The notes under the pieces: generated by a model | Told to the model about the DNA's origin: nothing | Database searches by the model: none | Seen by the model: the letters and a program-made list of their open reading frames with translations, nothing else | Shown here: positions 1-8,332 of the stretch, piece by piece | How positions within the stretch are numbered: the first letter of the stretch is position 1 | Layout: every line of letters starts with the position of its first letter | Position numbers and translations under genes: made by a program | Origin: Mycobacterium marinum | GTDB taxonomy: Bacteria > Actinomycetota > Actinomycetes > Mycobacteriales > Mycobacteriaceae | Direction: 5' to 3' | Assembly (NCBI RefSeq): GCF_003391395.1 | Contig: NZ_CP024190.1 | Location: forward strand, 4,092,001-4,156,000 | Length of the DNA: 64,000 nt

Positions 1-31
1 GCCGTAATACCCGGCCGGCCCGGGCCTTAGC

Positions 32-186
32 TCAAATCCACCGATGAATTGAGTCCGCACCGGGGGCCGAAATGAGGGAAGTCCCTCTGAGCTGGGATGA
101 TTGATGTTGTCAAGACATTGATCAAGCCAATTCGGAAAGGCACTTCCGGTGCGAGTGCGGAACCTGTCAACCTGAATGAGGCACCG
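32..186. repeat. Left inverted repeat of the IS3-family element
   Basis: Bases 37-147 match the reverse complement of the right end almost perfectly, with only a few substitutions and one or two indels. A weaker match, including the block CTGTCAACCTG, extends to about 186. IS3-family terminal repeats are normally only some 20-40 bp long. Confidence 0.8.
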
Positions 187-197
187 TTGCGCGGTAT

Positions 198-1220
198 TTA
201 CTGAGTGGCCTGCTTTGGTTGGTCGGGGCGGTTGATCCACGAGGTTTCGGGGATCTGTGGTGGTTCGGGCGGTTTGCGGACGAACCGTTCCGGGTGTGCG
301 GCAGAGGCGTTAGCGAGTACGCCGGCGCGCTTGTCGCGGACTGTCTGGGCCAGGCCGTAGTGGACATCGGCGGCGGTATACAGGCCCAAACCCGGCTGGC
401 GGTGTTCATCGTTGTACCAACCGAAGAAGTCCTGGCAGTGTCTTCGGGCGTCTTCGATTGAGTCGAACCGGCCTGGGAAGTCGGGCCGACACTTCAGCGT
501 CTTGAACTGGGCCTCGCTGAACGGGTTGTCGTTGCACACGTGTGGCCGCGAATGTGACTGGGTCACACCGAGATCGGCGAGCAGCAACGCCACCGGCTTG
601 CTGGTCATCGAACTGCCGCGGTCAGCGTGGATGGCCAACTGGGCACGGTCGATGCCTTGCTTGGCACAGGTCTGGCGAATCAATACCTCGGCCAGGGGTC
701 CGGTTTGTCGGCTGGCGACCATCCAGCCAACGACGTAGCGAGAGAAGATGTCCAAGATCACGTATAGGTAGTAATAGCTCCACTTCGCTGGCCACGCAAT
801 TTCGTGATATCCCACGACCACCCCGCATTCGGGGCGTCGGCGACCAGTTCGGGTTTCACCTTCGCTGGATGGGTGGCTTGACAGCGGCGCTCGCGCACCT
901 CGCCGGCTCGGCGCAACAGCCGGTAGAACGTCGATTCTGAGCCCAGGTAGACGCCTTCATCGAGTAGGATCGCCCACACCTCAGCCGGTGCCAGATCGGC
1001 GAACCAGTCGCTGTGTAGGACGTCGAAGATGGCCTGCTGCTCGGCGGCGCTCAGCCCCCGCGGCTGGCGCCGTTGGCGGTGCGGGATCAGCTCTGGTCGT
1101 GGCGGTGCCGGGCTTTGCCGGTGTCGCCGGTAGTAGCCCGGCCTATGCGGCACCAACGGCTTGGCAGGCGGCCCGCACGCCCAGCTGCGGTGCCACCTCC
1201 ATGACGGCTTGATCGGTCAT
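198..1220 (-). pseudogene. IS3-family transposase orfB, frameshifted
   Basis: orfB starts at the ATG at 1220 (reading MTDQAVMEVAPQLG), but the frame stops at a TAG at 1143-1145. The rest of the helical region resumes in another frame (about 758-1130). The first catalytic Asp lies in WDITKL. A second break near 800, which looks like one missing base, moves the remainder to a third frame, which holds LDIFSRY, the second Asp in HADRGSS and the Glu in NPFSEAQFK. All three DDE residues can be seen, but never in one frame. A functional transposase would need two corrections, so this is read as an inactive orfB. Confidence 0.8.
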
Positions 1221-1699
1221 GGCGTCGACCTCGGCCCGCAATCCGTGCTCCCGGAGAGAGTCTCCAAGAGCACGTGCAGTTTTGCCTGGACATCCACCAC
1301 GGCGCGGGTCGTGGCTAACTCCTGCTCCAGTCGCCGCTTTTCTGCTTGCAGGCCGGCGATTTGCTCGGTGGCCGGATCGCGCCGTTTGCGCCCGAGTGAG
1401 GCCGCCAGCCCGGCCAGCGCACCGGCATCGCGGCCTTTGCGCCATTCGGTGATGTGGCTGGAATACAGCCCCTCGCGGCGTAGCACCGCGCCTTTCTCGC
1501 CGTCAGGCGCTGAGTCGTAGGCAGCCAAAGACCTCAGCTTGTACTTCGCAGTGAATGTCCGTCGCCGGGCGCGCTGAGCCACCTCGGGATCGCGACGTTG
1601 CGTTGCATCGTCCGCCACCCAACCAAGATCTTTCATCCCGGCCGCACAGGCCAACGTCGTCACCATGCTAGCCATTTCGACGAATCTCTCCATCCCCAC
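1217..1699 (-). CDS. IS3-family transposase orfA
   Basis: This is a 160-residue orfA. It has a helix-turn-helix region (about residues 48-80, with the typical YSSHITEWRKGRDAG) followed by a heptad-rich helix (EQIAGLQAEKRRLEQEL, about 113-130) of the leucine-zipper type used for oligomerisation. Its stop overlaps the orfB start by four bases (ATGA). orfA alone binds the ends and regulates transposition; it needs orfB for catalysis. The frame is intact, but orfB beside it is broken. Confidence 0.75.
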   Translation of the reverse strand: MGMERFVEMASMVTTLACAAGMKDLGWVADDATQRRDPEVAQRARRRTFTAKYKLRSLAAYDSAPDGEKGAVLRREGLYSSHITEWRKGRDAGALAGLAASLGRKRRDPATEQIAGLQAEKRRLEQELATTRAVVDVQAKLHVLLETLSGSTDCGPRSTP

Positions 1700-1716
1700 C
1701 CTCGGGTCACAGATGA

Positions 1717-1869
1717 TCAGGGAGCAGGTGCCTCAACCCAGGTTGACAGAGAGGGGAAGTGCCTTTCCGAATTGGCTTGATCAATGTCTTGACAACATCA
1801 ATCATCCCAGCTCAGAGGGCGCTTCCCTCATTTCGCCCCCGGTGCGGACTCAATTCATCGATGGATTCA
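1717..1869. repeat. Right inverted repeat of the IS3-family element
   Basis: This is the inverted copy of the left end. The core at about 1756-1866 is nearly identical to 37-147 in reverse complement, and the CAACC-containing extension lies near 1735-1745. It ends in GGATTCA, which agrees with the TGA-type termini of IS3 elements. Confidence 0.8.
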
Positions 1870-1878
1870 GGCTTAGCG

Positions 1879-2082
1879 TCAGGAATACAATGTGACCTGG
1901 AGCTGCGGCGGCAGGGATGGGCGGCGGGGTTCGAGAGCTACTCTGGCGAGGTTTCTTCCGCGTCTAGCAGCGGATTCCATGATTTCATCAATCTTCTGTT
2001 GGGAACTGGCGTCGAGTAGGCCCCAGAACAAGCTATGCCATACCACTGTGCAGACATCCTCGATCCACCGGATGCCCTGGTG
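1879..2082 (-). pseudogene. C-terminal remnant of a regulator-like gene
   Basis: On the minus strand an open frame with no start codon encodes about 67 residues ending in a TGA at 1879-1881. It reads VVWHSLFWGLLDAS, then QKIDEIMESAARRGRNLA, and then a proline-rich tail. The aromatic helix followed by an amphipathic helix resembles the C-terminal dimerisation end of TetR-family regulators, but there is too little to assign it. Upstream the frame hits a stop beside a fragment of the IS end (2097-2140), which suggests that an insertion removed the 5' part of the gene. Confidence 0.4.
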
Positions 2083-2096
2083 TCATTCGGGTGCAG

Positions 2097-2140
2097 GGAT
2101 GCGGAAAGTGCCCTCTGAACGGGGATGATTGGTGGTCTTA
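2097..2140. repeat. Relic of the same IS end
   Basis: The stretch GGAAAGTGCCCTCTGAAC followed by GGGGATGATTGGTGGTCTTA closely resembles bases 76-110 of the left inverted repeat, in the same orientation. It lies about 230 bp outside the right end of the full element, with no transposase next to it. Confidence 0.6.
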
Positions 2141-2176
2141 GCTTAGGACTTCGGGCGCGTGGCGCTGCGATACCTG

Positions 2177-2548
2177 TCAGTGGCTCAGCGGTGAGCCAAC
2201 CCGATGCAAGGTGCCATCAGGATCGACGTAGGCGAACTCCCGCAATCCGTAGGGCGTGTCGTGCGGGGCATGAAAGTGGCCGCCGAGGTTTTCCACCGCT
2301 TGCCACTGCGTGTAGACCGAGTCGGCATCACCGACATAGAGGTAGACACTGGCAGAGGTGCTCAGCGGGTCATGGTCGGCCCACTCGGTGAGATGGATCG
2401 ACACCTGCCCTCGGTCGACGAATCCGTACCGGTCGGGACCTTCGTAGGCTCGAGCGGCGAAGCCCAGCGTGCGATACCGGGCCAGCGCCGCATCTAGACT
2501 CCGGACGGTCAAGATCGGCGCGATCGCAGTGAAGTCGATTTCAGCCAC
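2177..2548 (-). CDS. VOC-family (glyoxalase/bleomycin-resistance-like) protein
   Basis: This 123-residue protein has the single-unit VOC layout. An N-terminal beta strand and helix (IAPILTVRSLDAALARYRTLGF) are followed by GQVSIHLTEW and a C-terminal YGLREFAYVDPDGTLHRVG strand, which is typical of metal-binding VOC proteins. Likely metal ligands are the His in SIHL and a later acidic residue. Such proteins act as lyases or dioxygenases, or sequester drugs; the substrate cannot be told from sequence. It is transcribed away from the hydrolase-cyclase gene, with 134 bp between the starts. Confidence 0.85.
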   Translation of the reverse strand: MAEIDFTAIAPILTVRSLDAALARYRTLGFAARAYEGPDRYGFVDRGQVSIHLTEWADHDPLSTSASVYLYVGDADSVYTQWQAVENLGGHFHAPHDTPYGLREFAYVDPDGTLHRVGSPLSH

Positions 2549-2682
2549 ACCTCAGTGTGTCAGCTGCGTCCCGCACCGGATCTCGCCCCGGTTTTGCCTA
2601 ATCGCGGCGACGGCCAAAAACCGGCGCGTAGAAGTACCAGAGTCCCGCGCGCGGGTGACCGTTGTGGTGTCACCATCGTTGG

Positions 2683-4020
2683 ATGAGTGACAATCGCGTC
2701 CGGTACGCCCGCAATGGCGACGTGCACCTGGCGTACCGGGTGTTCGGGCAGTCCGGGCCGACGGTGATCTGGGTGCCGGGGTGGATGGTCAGCAACGTCG
2801 ACACGATCGACGAACCAGGCAGTCCCTACGCGCCCGGCATCGAGCGCGCCTCCCAACAGGTCAGGCTGGTGGTGTGGGATAGACGTGGGACCGGCCTCTC
2901 GGACCCGGCGACGCATCTGCTCTCGCTGGACGAGCGCCTAGAAGATCTGCGTGCCATCGTCGATTCGGTGGGACTCGACCCAGCCGCACTCTGGGGTACC
3001 AGCGAGGGCGGCGCCGTGAGCATCTTGTTCGCCGCAACCTACCCGGACCGGGTGGGCTTGCTGAGCCTCTTCGGTACCGCCGCACGGTTTTCCCAAGATC
3101 TGCCGGACTTTCCCTGGGGATTCACCCCCACTGAGGTGCAGTCGCAGCTCTGCGCGATCGAAGATGACTGGGGCCGAGGGGCATTGGCGGAACTGTTCTA
3201 CGGTCAAGCGGCCGAGGTGCCCGGAATGCGAGAGCTATTCGGCAGGCTGCAACGGTCGGTGTCAAGCCCTTCGATGGCGAAACTGTGGTGGCAGGCCTTC
3301 ATGGCGACCGACGTCCGTGCCGTGCTGGGTTCGATCCGCGTTCCCACATTGGTCCTGGCGCGCCCCGGTGATCAACTCGTACCCCTGGAATCCTCGGCGG
3401 CACTGGCGGCGGCAATTCCCAACGCTCAGTTTCGCCTCCTGCCGCCCGGTCCCCACACTCCGTTCGACATCATCGACGATCTGGCCCGGGAGGTGCTCGA
3501 CTTCTTCACCGGGGAGTCGGGTGCGCCGGCCGGCGAACGCGTGCTGAAGACCGTGCTGTTCACCGACATCGTGAGTTCCACCGAGAAGCTCAGCACCATG
3601 GGCGATACGGCATGGCGTCACCAGCTCAACGGCCATGACAGCGTGGTTGACAACCTACTGCTGCGCTACGGCGGCACCCGCGCCAAGCACACTGGCGACG
3701 GTGTTTTCGCGCTGTTTGATGCACCAACGAAGGCGGCTCGCTGCGCCCTGCAGCTGGTCCCGGCCCTTGCTGCCCTCAACATCGCGATCCGCGCCGGAAT
3801 ACATACGGGCGAGTGTGAGCGACGGGGCCAGGAGTGGAGCGGCATGGCGGTACACATGGGCGCCCGCATCGGCGCGCTGGCCGATGCCGGCGAAGTGTTC
3901 GCCAGCCGCACCGTGCGCGATCTGACCGCCGGCTCCGGCCTGACCTTCGAAAGCCTTGGCCCCCAGCAACTCAAGGGCCTCCCCGAACAGATCGAGATCT
4001 ATCGGGTCAGTGCGGCCTGA
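2683..4020 (+). CDS. Alpha/beta hydrolase-class III adenylate cyclase fusion (LipJ-like)
   Basis: This is a 445-residue two-domain protein. Residues 1-275 form an alpha/beta hydrolase with the nucleophile elbow GTSEGG (Ser107) and a late His in GPHTPFD (258). Residues 285-445 form a class III nucleotide cyclase with the metal-binding Asp in FTDIVSS (295), Lys335, and GDG (Asp339). The conserved Asn of the VNxAAR motif appears to be His392, followed by Arg396, so activity may be altered. The architecture matches M. tuberculosis Rv1900c (LipJ). The start at MSDNRVRY is preferred over a GTG-like start 21 bases upstream because the hydrolase fold begins there. The product is probably cytosolic and may couple ligand or ester sensing to cAMP. 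Confidence 0.85.
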   Translation: MSDNRVRYARNGDVHLAYRVFGQSGPTVIWVPGWMVSNVDTIDEPGSPYAPGIERASQQVRLVVWDRRGTGLSDPATHLLSLDERLEDLRAIVDSVGLDPAALWGTSEGGAVSILFAATYPDRVGLLSLFGTAARFSQDLPDFPWGFTPTEVQSQLCAIEDDWGRGALAELFYGQAAEVPGMRELFGRLQRSVSSPSMAKLWWQAFMATDVRAVLGSIRVPTLVLARPGDQLVPLESSAALAAAIPNAQFRLLPPGPHTPFDIIDDLAREVLDFFTGESGAPAGERVLKTVLFTDIVSSTEKLSTMGDTAWRHQLNGHDSVVDNLLLRYGGTRAKHTGDGVFALFDAPTKAARCALQLVPALAALNIAIRAGIHTGECERRGQEWSGMAVHMGARIGALADAGEVFASRTVRDLTAGSGLTFESLGPQQLKGLPEQIEIYRVSAA

Positions 4021-4065
4021 TACCGCTTCGACCGCGGCGCCGGCGGCACCCAGCTCAACGATCTC

Positions 4066-4923
4066 TCACCCGTCCCCGGCCGGCTGGCCAGTCCGGTTCA
4101 GGGATACCCGCGCGGGCCCCGTCGACCCGCTCAACCGGCGCCAATCCTCGTACAGGAGTTTGCATCCCAGCCACCCGAAGACGAGCGGGAAAACGAAGTA
4201 CTGATATTGGGTCCACGCCAGCGCAAGCAGGGTATCGGCCACGCCGCCGGCCATGTTCTTGAAGCCCCCGAACACTTCGCTGAACGAGAAGATGAAGGTA
4301 GCCACCACCGGTTCTCCAGCTCCAAGGACTGGGATCAGGTACCGCATCGGCGAGCGTCTCTTGTTGAGCCGCCAAAACGCCAGCACGCCGGCGATGTTGA
4401 CGAAGGCATAGATCTCCAGGGTGAAGAACGTCGGATTGTGATTGACCGTACGAAGGTCAACCGAACCAAATGAGGCCAGGTCCCACCAGTACATGTGCAG
4501 GACGTTCTCGCGCAGCCACGGGGTGTAGGCGACGATATCGCCCAGGGTGTGCAGGTCGTGGAAAACAAACGGCGAAAAGATCACCCAGGGGATCTCCCAG
4601 AGCAGGTTGGTTATCGCGTAGGAAACCATCCACAACACCAGGCACTCGTGAAACAGCGCCATCCGCGGCCGCTTGCGCGCCCCGGGGAGCAGCAGCGGGA
4701 TGAACCAACCGTTGAGCCAGATGCTGATGCCGTAAAGAGACGTTTTGGTGCTGGTCGTGAAGTCCAGCACGCCCAGGTAGAACAGCGCCGCAAAGATCGC
4801 GGTTGCGCCCCAGAAGATCGCGGTCCACACCGCGAACGCCCGCCACGTCGAGGAGCTGACTCGGCGCTCTTCGCCGGCGCCGGGCAAAAAGCGGTCGGTG
4901 GTGGGACTGGCCAGTGCGGTCAT
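4066..4923 (-). CDS. Polytopic membrane protein of unknown function
   Basis: This protein has about 285 residues and roughly seven hydrophobic segments. It carries a Trp-rich stretch (LLWEIPWVIFSPF) and a central loop containing YWWDLASFGSVDLRTVNHNP, with His, Asp and Glu residues between helices. I do not recognise the family with confidence; the aromatic and charged pattern vaguely recalls EBP-like membrane proteins. The ATG at 4923 is chosen so that the product starts shortly before the first hydrophobic segment; ATGs at 4929 and 4998 are in frame, and the last would run into the divergent promoter. It diverges from an IclR regulator, which may control it. Confidence 0.7.
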   Translation of the reverse strand: MTALASPTTDRFLPGAGEERRVSSSTWRAFAVWTAIFWGATAIFAALFYLGVLDFTTSTKTSLYGISIWLNGWFIPLLLPGARKRPRMALFHECLVLWMVSYAITNLLWEIPWVIFSPFVFHDLHTLGDIVAYTPWLRENVLHMYWWDLASFGSVDLRTVNHNPTFFTLEIYAFVNIAGVLAFWRLNKRRSPMRYLIPVLGAGEPVVATFIFSFSEVFGGFKNMAGGVADTLLALAWTQYQYFVFPLVFGWLGCKLLYEDWRRLSGSTGPARVSLNRTGQPAGDG

Positions 4924-5028
4924 CCGCATCGCCCGGCCCGTCTCGTCGACCCCGTCGTCTGCTCCCGGGCGACACCGGCGCGTCCCCATTTGCCGCATTT
5001 CATGCCCTCACCACCGACCCTAGCGTCT

Positions 5029-5055
5029 GTCGAACTATCGACATACCGTTCGATA
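5029..5055. promoter_or_regulatory. Candidate operator between the membrane gene and iclR
   Basis: Two overlapping inverted repeats lie just before the regulator start: GTCGA (5029-5033)/TCGAC (5038-5042) and TATCGA (5036-5041)/TCGATA (5050-5055). Their place between two divergent genes, one encoding an IclR protein, fits an autoregulatory operator. This is inference from symmetry and position. Confidence 0.45.
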
Positions 5056-5057
5056 TT

Positions 5058-5957
5058 GTGACGGACACCGTAGACCCAGCCTCAGTTTCCAGTCAAGGCT
5101 CGTCCCCGCCCACCGAGCGGGTCATCGCGGTGCTGGAACTGCTCGGCCACAATTCGGCCAAGCAGTTCTCGCTGGCCGAAATCTGCCGCAGCCTCGGCAT
5201 CAGCCGCGCCACCGGTCACGCCATCCTGACCACGCTGGCCGCGCGGGAGTGGGTGATCAGGGATCCCGAAACGTTTCGCTACAGCTGGGGGCCGGCCATC
5301 GCCGGATTGGACACGCCGACCACCGCGCAGTTGCACCGAGGCGATCTGCAAGAGCTGGCCGCCGCCACCGGCACCCAAGTGATGCTGGCCCGCCGGGAAG
5401 ACGCCACGCTGGTTGTCATCGACACCGTCGGCGAGTGCCCGCGCGGACCGCGGATCTCGCGGGGTATGCGCACACCGTTCGTGGCTCCGATCGGACGAGA
5501 CTATGTCGCCTGGTGGAGCCCGGATGCCCAGCAAGACTGGCTGCGGGCATTCGGGGCGCCAAACCCCCGGTTTCTGCAGCGAATGACATTAGTACTCAAC
5601 CAGATTCAACGGCGCGGCTTCGTCGTCGAACGGCTCACCCGGCAGTACGTTCGGGTCTACACGGCGTTGCGCGCGCTCAGCGCCGACGGCGAGGTCGATG
5701 AGATCACCACCCAATTGGCCCGCGCCTATGCCGACCTGGCCATCATCGACGTCTTGGATGAGGAGCTGACCAGCGGCGCCACCCACAGTGTCGCCACGAT
5801 CTCGGCGCCGATCCGCGGGCCCGACGGTTCGGCCACCATGACCGTGATGGCCACGGTATTTGCCAACCTCGACGGCGCCGGCATTCGCAAGCTCGGCGAA
5901 AGACTGCGCCGCAGCGCACACGCCATCGAGCAACGCAGCGCGCGCTCTAGCGCGTGA
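5058..5957 (+). CDS. IclR-family transcriptional regulator
   Basis: This is a 299-residue regulator. The N-terminal winged helix-turn-helix spans about residues 18-75 (ERVIAVLELL, LAEICRSLGISRATGHAILTTL). The C-terminal half resembles the IclR effector domain, with the usual CPRGPRI and GRDYVAWWSP blocks. The GTG at 5058 is favoured because the frame upstream is low-complexity and overlaps the divergent gene. IclR proteins usually control adjacent catabolic genes; the candidates here are the divergent membrane gene and itself. The effector is unknown. Confidence 0.85.
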   Translation: MTDTVDPASVSSQGSSPPTERVIAVLELLGHNSAKQFSLAEICRSLGISRATGHAILTTLAAREWVIRDPETFRYSWGPAIAGLDTPTTAQLHRGDLQELAAATGTQVMLARREDATLVVIDTVGECPRGPRISRGMRTPFVAPIGRDYVAWWSPDAQQDWLRAFGAPNPRFLQRMTLVLNQIQRRGFVVERLTRQYVRVYTALRALSADGEVDEITTQLARAYADLAIIDVLDEELTSGATHSVATISAPIRGPDGSATMTVMATVFANLDGAGIRKLGERLRRSAHAIEQRSARSSA

Positions 5958-6123
5958 CCTGGCACGCACCGGACGACGTCGTCGGCCCGCTAATTCGCCG
6001 ATGCCCAGATGACGCCCAGATTCTGTCGTCGCCAATTGGCTGTTTTGGCCGCCGGCCGGAGTTTGCAGGCGACATAATCTCCCGAAGAGTGGTCCGACGA
6101 GTCGCGGCGCGGAGAGGGCAGTC

Positions 6124-6630
6124 ATGTCAAAGGCATTCCGGTTGCCGGTCATCATCCTGGCCGGTTGGGCGGTCATCGCCGGATGCGCATCCGGGCGGCC
6201 CGCACCACCGGCAGCATCTGCTCCGAGTTCGTCGACATCGGCCGTCAACCCGGCCACCCCGATGACGACGCGCACCGGCGCGAGCCCAACCACCACCGCA
6301 CCGTGCGTCGGACTGTCGATATGCCCGCCCCCACCACCGGACGCCGAGGGAAACCCGGCCTGCTTCTATTCCGACGGTTGGCAGCCCACTTCGTCCGGAT
6401 CGGGTATCGAAGTGTGGTATTTCCATGAGCCGCAAGACATGTCGAAGTCCGGCAAGGTGACCGCGGTGGTGCGCAAGAAGGACGGCAGCAACGAGTCCCA
6501 AGACGCTATCATCGAAGCCGGCCAACAAGTGCATCGTTTCGAGTTTCCGACCGTCGACCAGTCCGCCGTCGACGAAGTGTTCCTCGACACCGGCAATAGC
6601 CGCTGCTTCGTCACCGGAGGAAGCAGTTGA
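6124..6630 (+). CDS. Putative lipoprotein
   Basis: This 168-residue protein has a signal peptide ending in the lipobox IAGC (Cys21), followed by a Pro/Ser/Thr-rich linker of about 50 residues. The C-terminal domain (about 70-168) carries Cys residues near NPACFY and SRCFV that could form a disulfide. An AGAGGGCAGTC stretch precedes the ATG. It is probably attached to the outer face of the membrane. No family is recognised. Confidence 0.75.
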   Translation: MSKAFRLPVIILAGWAVIAGCASGRPAPPAASAPSSSTSAVNPATPMTTRTGASPTTTAPCVGLSICPPPPPDAEGNPACFYSDGWQPTSSGSGIEVWYFHEPQDMSKSGKVTAVVRKKDGSNESQDAIIEAGQQVHRFEFPTVDQSAVDEVFLDTGNSRCFVTGGSS

Positions 6631-6666
6631 TCCGCGCAAACCGGGCCACCAGATCGGCGGCATCGG

Positions 6667-7485
6667 TCATGCGCGATCTCCTTTGGGAGGTGGCGGGGGC
6701 GAACCGATGAGCGCCTGCATGGCCCGGTGCGCGCGCAGGACGATCGCCGCCCGGTCCGCTCCGCTGCCGCGGTGCACGTGTGCGGCGTTGTCACCGGCGA
6801 TGACAACCGGACCGTTGGCCAGGTTGTCCAGACCCTCACGGGCTACGTCGGCCGGATCGGAAACCAAGATTCCCGGCGCATCGAAGTTCAGCCCGGCCCG
6901 CTGCATCGCCGGCGTGCGGGTCACCCCCAGCACGAGTTCAAGCACATCCACCCCGGCTTCGCGCAGCTCTAGCCAGAGGCTTTCGGCGAACAGCCGGCTG
7001 AACGCCTTGGCACCGGCGTATGCCGACTGCCGCATCGCTCCGTAGGTGGCCGCCGTCGAACCGACCAGCACGATGCCGCCGCGGCGGCGCGCCCGCATCG
7101 GCCGCCCGAAGTGCTGCACGAGTTCGAGCATCCGCGTCACGTTGAGGTCGATCACCCGACCCAGTTCGGTTAGCTCGGCATCGAGGAACTGTTCCCGGCA
7201 GGTGTTGGCGCCCGCGTTGTAGATCAACAAGCCGACCTCGAGGTCGGCCGTCTCGGAGCAGATCAGCGCAACCGCCTCGGGATCAACGAGATCCACGGCA
7301 ATCGTGCGCACGTGCACGCCGGTCTCCCGGCAGCGTCGCGCCGTATCGGCCAGCGGCCCGGATGCGCGCGCGATCAGCACCAGATTCAGCCCGCCGCCAG
7401 CCAGCTGCCGGGCGAACTCGGCGCCTACCCCCTCCGAACCGCCGGCGATCACCGCCCACGGACCGTATTTGGTCATGTCGGTCAT
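6667..7485 (-). CDS. Short-chain dehydrogenase/reductase
   Basis: This is a 272-residue SDR. The cofactor motif AGGSEGVG lies at 14-21, the YNAG motif at 88-91, and the catalytic residues are Ser142 (VGSTAA), Tyr155 and Lys159 (YAGAK). Longer in-frame starts reach 7770 but would lie within the divergent crotonase gene, so the MTDMTKYG start at 7485 is used. It sits divergently from the crotonase-fadE-fadE operon and probably oxidises or reduces an acyl or alcohol intermediate of the same pathway. The substrate is unknown. Confidence 0.85.
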   Translation of the reverse strand: MTDMTKYGPWAVIAGGSEGVGAEFARQLAGGGLNLVLIARASGPLADTARRCRETGVHVRTIAVDLVDPEAVALICSETADLEVGLLIYNAGANTCREQFLDAELTELGRVIDLNVTRMLELVQHFGRPMRARRRGGIVLVGSTAATYGAMRQSAYAGAKAFSRLFAESLWLELREAGVDVLELVLGVTRTPAMQRAGLNFDAPGILVSDPADVAREGLDNLANGPVVIAGDNAAHVHRGSGADRAAIVLRAHRAMQALIGSPPPPPKGDRA

Positions 7486-7555
7486 GGTTGAACAGCGTGG
7501 CACTGGCAGCGCCCGCCCGGTCCACGTGGGGGACCAACTCCTTACAGTTGCCCTC

Positions 7556-8332
7556 ATGAACACCGCCTTGGACATCACCACCAACGGACCGATCCGGACC
7601 TGGACGATCAACCTGCCCGATGTGGGCAACGCGATCACCGGAAGGGACTTCATCGCGGCATTCGAGGCCGCGGTCGACGACGCGAACATCGACACCAGCG
7701 TCCGCGCGGTCATTCTCACCGGGGCCGGCAAGATATTTTCGGGGGGCGGCAACGTCAAGGAAATGGCCAACCGCGACGGGATGTTCGGCTTGGACGCGCT
7801 CGAACAGCGGCAGGCTTACACCGACGGAATCCAGCGCATTCCGCGCGCACTGGCCCGTCTCGAAGTCCCGCTCATCGGTGCGATCAACGGCGCGGCCATC
7901 GGCGCGGGCTGCGACCTGGCGATGATGTGTGACATCCGGATCGCATCGCAGCGAGCCTCGTTCGCGGAGAGCTTCGTCGCGCTCGGCATCATCCCCGGCG
8001 ACGGCGGAACCTGGTTTCTGCAGCGTGCGATCGGCTACGAGCGCGCCGCGGAGATGACGCTGACCGGCGACCGCATCGATGCCGCAACGGCTCTCGAATG
8101 GGGCATGGTCAGCCGGGTGGTGCCCCACGATGATCTGCTGCCGCAGGCACAGGAGCTGGCCGAGCGGATCGTCAAGAACCCCGCGCACGCGTTGCGCATG
8201 GCCAAGCGGCTGCTGCAAGAGTCCCGGGTCGGCTCGCTCGAGTCGACGCTGGGGATGGCCGCCGCCATGCAACCACTTGCCCATCGCGACCCCGAACACC
8301 AACAACGCATTGCGAAGTGGCGGACGCGCTGA
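7556..8332 (+). CDS. Crotonase (enoyl-CoA hydratase/isomerase) family protein
   Basis: This 258-residue protein has the crotonase fold. The oxyanion-hole segments are GAGKIFSGGG (56-65) and INGAAIGAGCDLA (110-122). By alignment with classical hydratases, the first catalytic Glu position is Asp120 and the second appears to be Phe140 (AESFVALG). The protein may therefore be an isomerase or another crotonase rather than a standard hydratase. The ATG at 7556 matches the usual N-terminus. Its stop overlaps the downstream fadE start (TGATG at 8330-8334), so the two genes are translationally coupled. Confidence 0.85.
   Translation: MNTALDITTNGPIRTWTINLPDVGNAITGRDFIAAFEAAVDDANIDTSVRAVILTGAGKIFSGGGNVKEMANRDGMFGLDALEQRQAYTDGIQRIPRALARLEVPLIGAINGAAIGAGCDLAMMCDIRIASQRASFAESFVALGIIPGDGGTWFLQRAIGYERAAEMTLTGDRIDAATALEWGMVSRVVPHDDLLPQAQELAERIVKNPAHALRMAKRLLQESRVGSLESTLGMAAAMQPLAHRDPEHQQRIAKWRTR

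Larger units (their letters stand above)
32..1869 (-). mobile_element. Decayed IS3-family insertion sequence
   Basis: This is an about 1.84-kb element with orfA and orfB of an IS3-type transposase on the minus strand, bounded by long inverted repeats. The orfA/orfB layout (ATGA overlap at 1217-1220) and the DDE motifs in orfB mark the family. TTAGC occurs at 27-31 and again at 1873-1877, just outside the two ends, and could be a target duplication, although three extra bases lie between the right repeat and its copy. orfB carries two frame breaks, so this copy is probably not autonomous. The inverted repeats are much longer than usual for IS3 elements. Confidence 0.8.
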
